Below, in pieces: positions 20,787 to 21,634 of a stretch of 21,634 bases of DNA (its first letter is position 1; each line of letters opens with the position of its first letter). The stretch is taken from assembly GCA_041743105.1 (NCBI GenBank), contig JBGTNI010000123.1:1-21634 (forward strand), given 5' to 3'. The position numbers and the translations under genes are program-made. This stretch comes from QHCE01 sp041743105 (lineage in GTDB: Bacteria; Actinomycetota; Actinomycetes; Mycobacteriales; QHCE01). Under the pieces are notes generated by a model. The model worked only from the letters and a program-made list of their open reading frames with translations, was not told the DNA's origin and ran no database searches.

Positions 20787-21634
20787 TTATTCTGCTTGGG
20801 TGGCACCAGTTCTACGACGGGCAAACCAGAACAACGCTCCGCCACCAACGAGCAAGGCTAATCCGGCAGCGACGAACCCGCCGAGAGCCGCGCCCGTCAA
20901 CGCCAAACCGCCATCGTCGGAGCTGTCACCCGCTGTTGATGTTGGAGTTTCACAGTCGCCGTCGTCGGACTGCTGGGCCGTTGTGCTGTCGTCGCAATCG
21001 GCCTCAGCGGCAGTGTCTGCGCCGGCAGTCGACCCGTTCTCGTTCGATGCTGCCGCCTTGGGTTCTGGTACCCAGTTGAGGGTGACAGGCTGTTTCACGG
21101 GAAGCGGCGGGCCGTCGGAGAGCACGAACTGAGTGGGTTCTTTGTGCGTCGCCTTTCCGGCGTCGGTCAGGGCGCGACCAGTCACGTCCTCAGGGCGCGA
21201 GGCGGCCCTGACGACGGTCTCCTCGGGCGTTGCGCCTTCGGGAAGCCGGAGGAAGAACTCATCTCCCGGGGCTGCCTTGCTGATCGGGACGCCGCTGGGA
21301 TCAACCAGCTCGACACCCTTGCCTCCGCTGACGTCGAGGTCAAGCGGAGGGGAAGCGTCATCAACCTCGAACGGGCCAGCTACCCGACCCGCATCGCGTG
21401 CTAAGCCAGCGGGAAGCTGATCGGCTGTTGGCAGTGGGCCCGCAGTCGGAACCTGCTTCAGCGGAGCGGCGCGCGGCGTGGGGGCTCCAGTGGTGGCTGG
21501 ACCGGTCAGGTAGTGATACAGGGCGGTGACCACTGCATCGTTACGGGCGGGGTCGAGCTTCATACCCTTGGAGAAGTGCCAGACGCTGGCCTGCGTCGCT
21601 GCAGCGCGCTGCCGTGGGGTGATCGGGTCGGGGT
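20787..21634 (-). CDS. Thioester-domain (TQXA) cell-wall-anchored surface protein, C-terminal part
   Basis: The frame is open to the right edge, so the N-terminus (with the thioester cysteine and export signal) is outside the window. The first visible residues, DPITPRQRAAATQASVWHFS, then NDAVVTALYHYLTG, match the C-terminal end of the TQXA/thioester domain that Gram-positive surface proteins use to bond covalently to host or matrix targets. A Pro-rich linker, a likely beta-sandwich region (PLDLDVSGGKGVELVDPSGV... VTLNWVPEP) and an Asp/Thr/Ser-rich stalk follow. The end is a sorting signal: LALTG, hydrophobic segment, then WFARRR. LAxTG is read by class E sortases in actinobacteria. Confidence 0.88.
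   Translation of the reverse strand, partial: PDPITPRQRAAATQASVWHFSKGMKLDPARNDAVVTALYHYLTGPATTGAPTPRAAPLKQVPTAGPLPTADQLPAGLARDAGRVAGPFEVDDASPPLDLDVSGGKGVELVDPSGVPISKAAPGDEFFLRLPEGATPEETVVRAASRPEDVTGRALTDAGKATHKEPTQFVLSDGPPLPVKQPVTLNWVPEPKAAASNENGSTAGADTAAEADCDDSTTAQQSDDGDCETPTSTAGDSSDDGGLALTGAALGGFVAAGLALLVGGGALFWFARRRTGATQAE

Overview
The window comes from a high-GC actinobacterium of the order Mycobacteriales, the mycolic-acid group. Three things point there. There is a mycothiol gene (mshA), a mycothiol-dependent isomerase-type enzyme, and otsA/otsB trehalose synthesis. The order DUF5130 - ctaJ - (membrane protein) - HNH nuclease - (mscS) - glbO - ... - ettA parallels, as I recall it, the Rv2468c-Rv2477c neighbourhood of M. 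tuberculosis, and ygfZ / pabC / nitrobindin parallels Rv0811c-Rv0813c. Many genes also begin directly 6-7 bases after a TANNNT box, the mycobacterial leaderless pattern. I cannot assign a genus.

Layout. 1-2219: murB then mshA on the minus strand (mshA runs off the left edge). 2359-6614: a divergently read MDMPI-family enzyme, DUF2516 membrane protein, YgfZ-type folate-binding protein, PabC lyase, nitrobindin-like protein and DsrE-family protein. 6737-7451: a small secreted four-cysteine protein and a small conserved hypothetical. 7529-8431: a CobT-like protein that has lost the expected catalytic glutamate. 8445-11996: DUF5130, the cytochrome aa3 accessory subunit CtaJ, a membrane protein, an HNH nuclease, an MscS channel and a group II truncated haemoglobin. 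11997-14862: an accessory island between glbO and ettA, with a secreted polysaccharide-lyase-like protein carrying a collagen-like Gly-X-Y stretch, a frameshifted SMI1/KNR4-like gene, and a two-gene HTH-nucleotidyltransferase / HEPN toxin-antitoxin pair. 14877-19028: ettA, then divergent otsA-otsB. 19128-21634: a tautomerase, a nuclease-fold protein without recognisable catalytic residues, and the C-terminal half of a thioester-domain (TQXA) surface protein with an LALTG sorting signal.

Most metabolic genes are housekeeping: cell wall (murB), redox thiol (mshA), folate (pabC, ygfZ), trehalose (otsAB), respiration (ctaJ, DUF5130, glbO). The less ordinary parts are the accessory island, two probable pseudo-enzymes (7529-8431 and 19468-20706), the palindromic leaderless promoter of the toxin-antitoxin pair, a perfect 15-bp inverted repeat between the murB and MDMPI promoters, and a triple 9-bp repeat with a 12-codon upstream ORF just ahead of ctaJ. 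No tRNA, rRNA, CRISPR array or insertion sequence was seen. All identifications rest on reading motifs and on remembered families; no searches were run.
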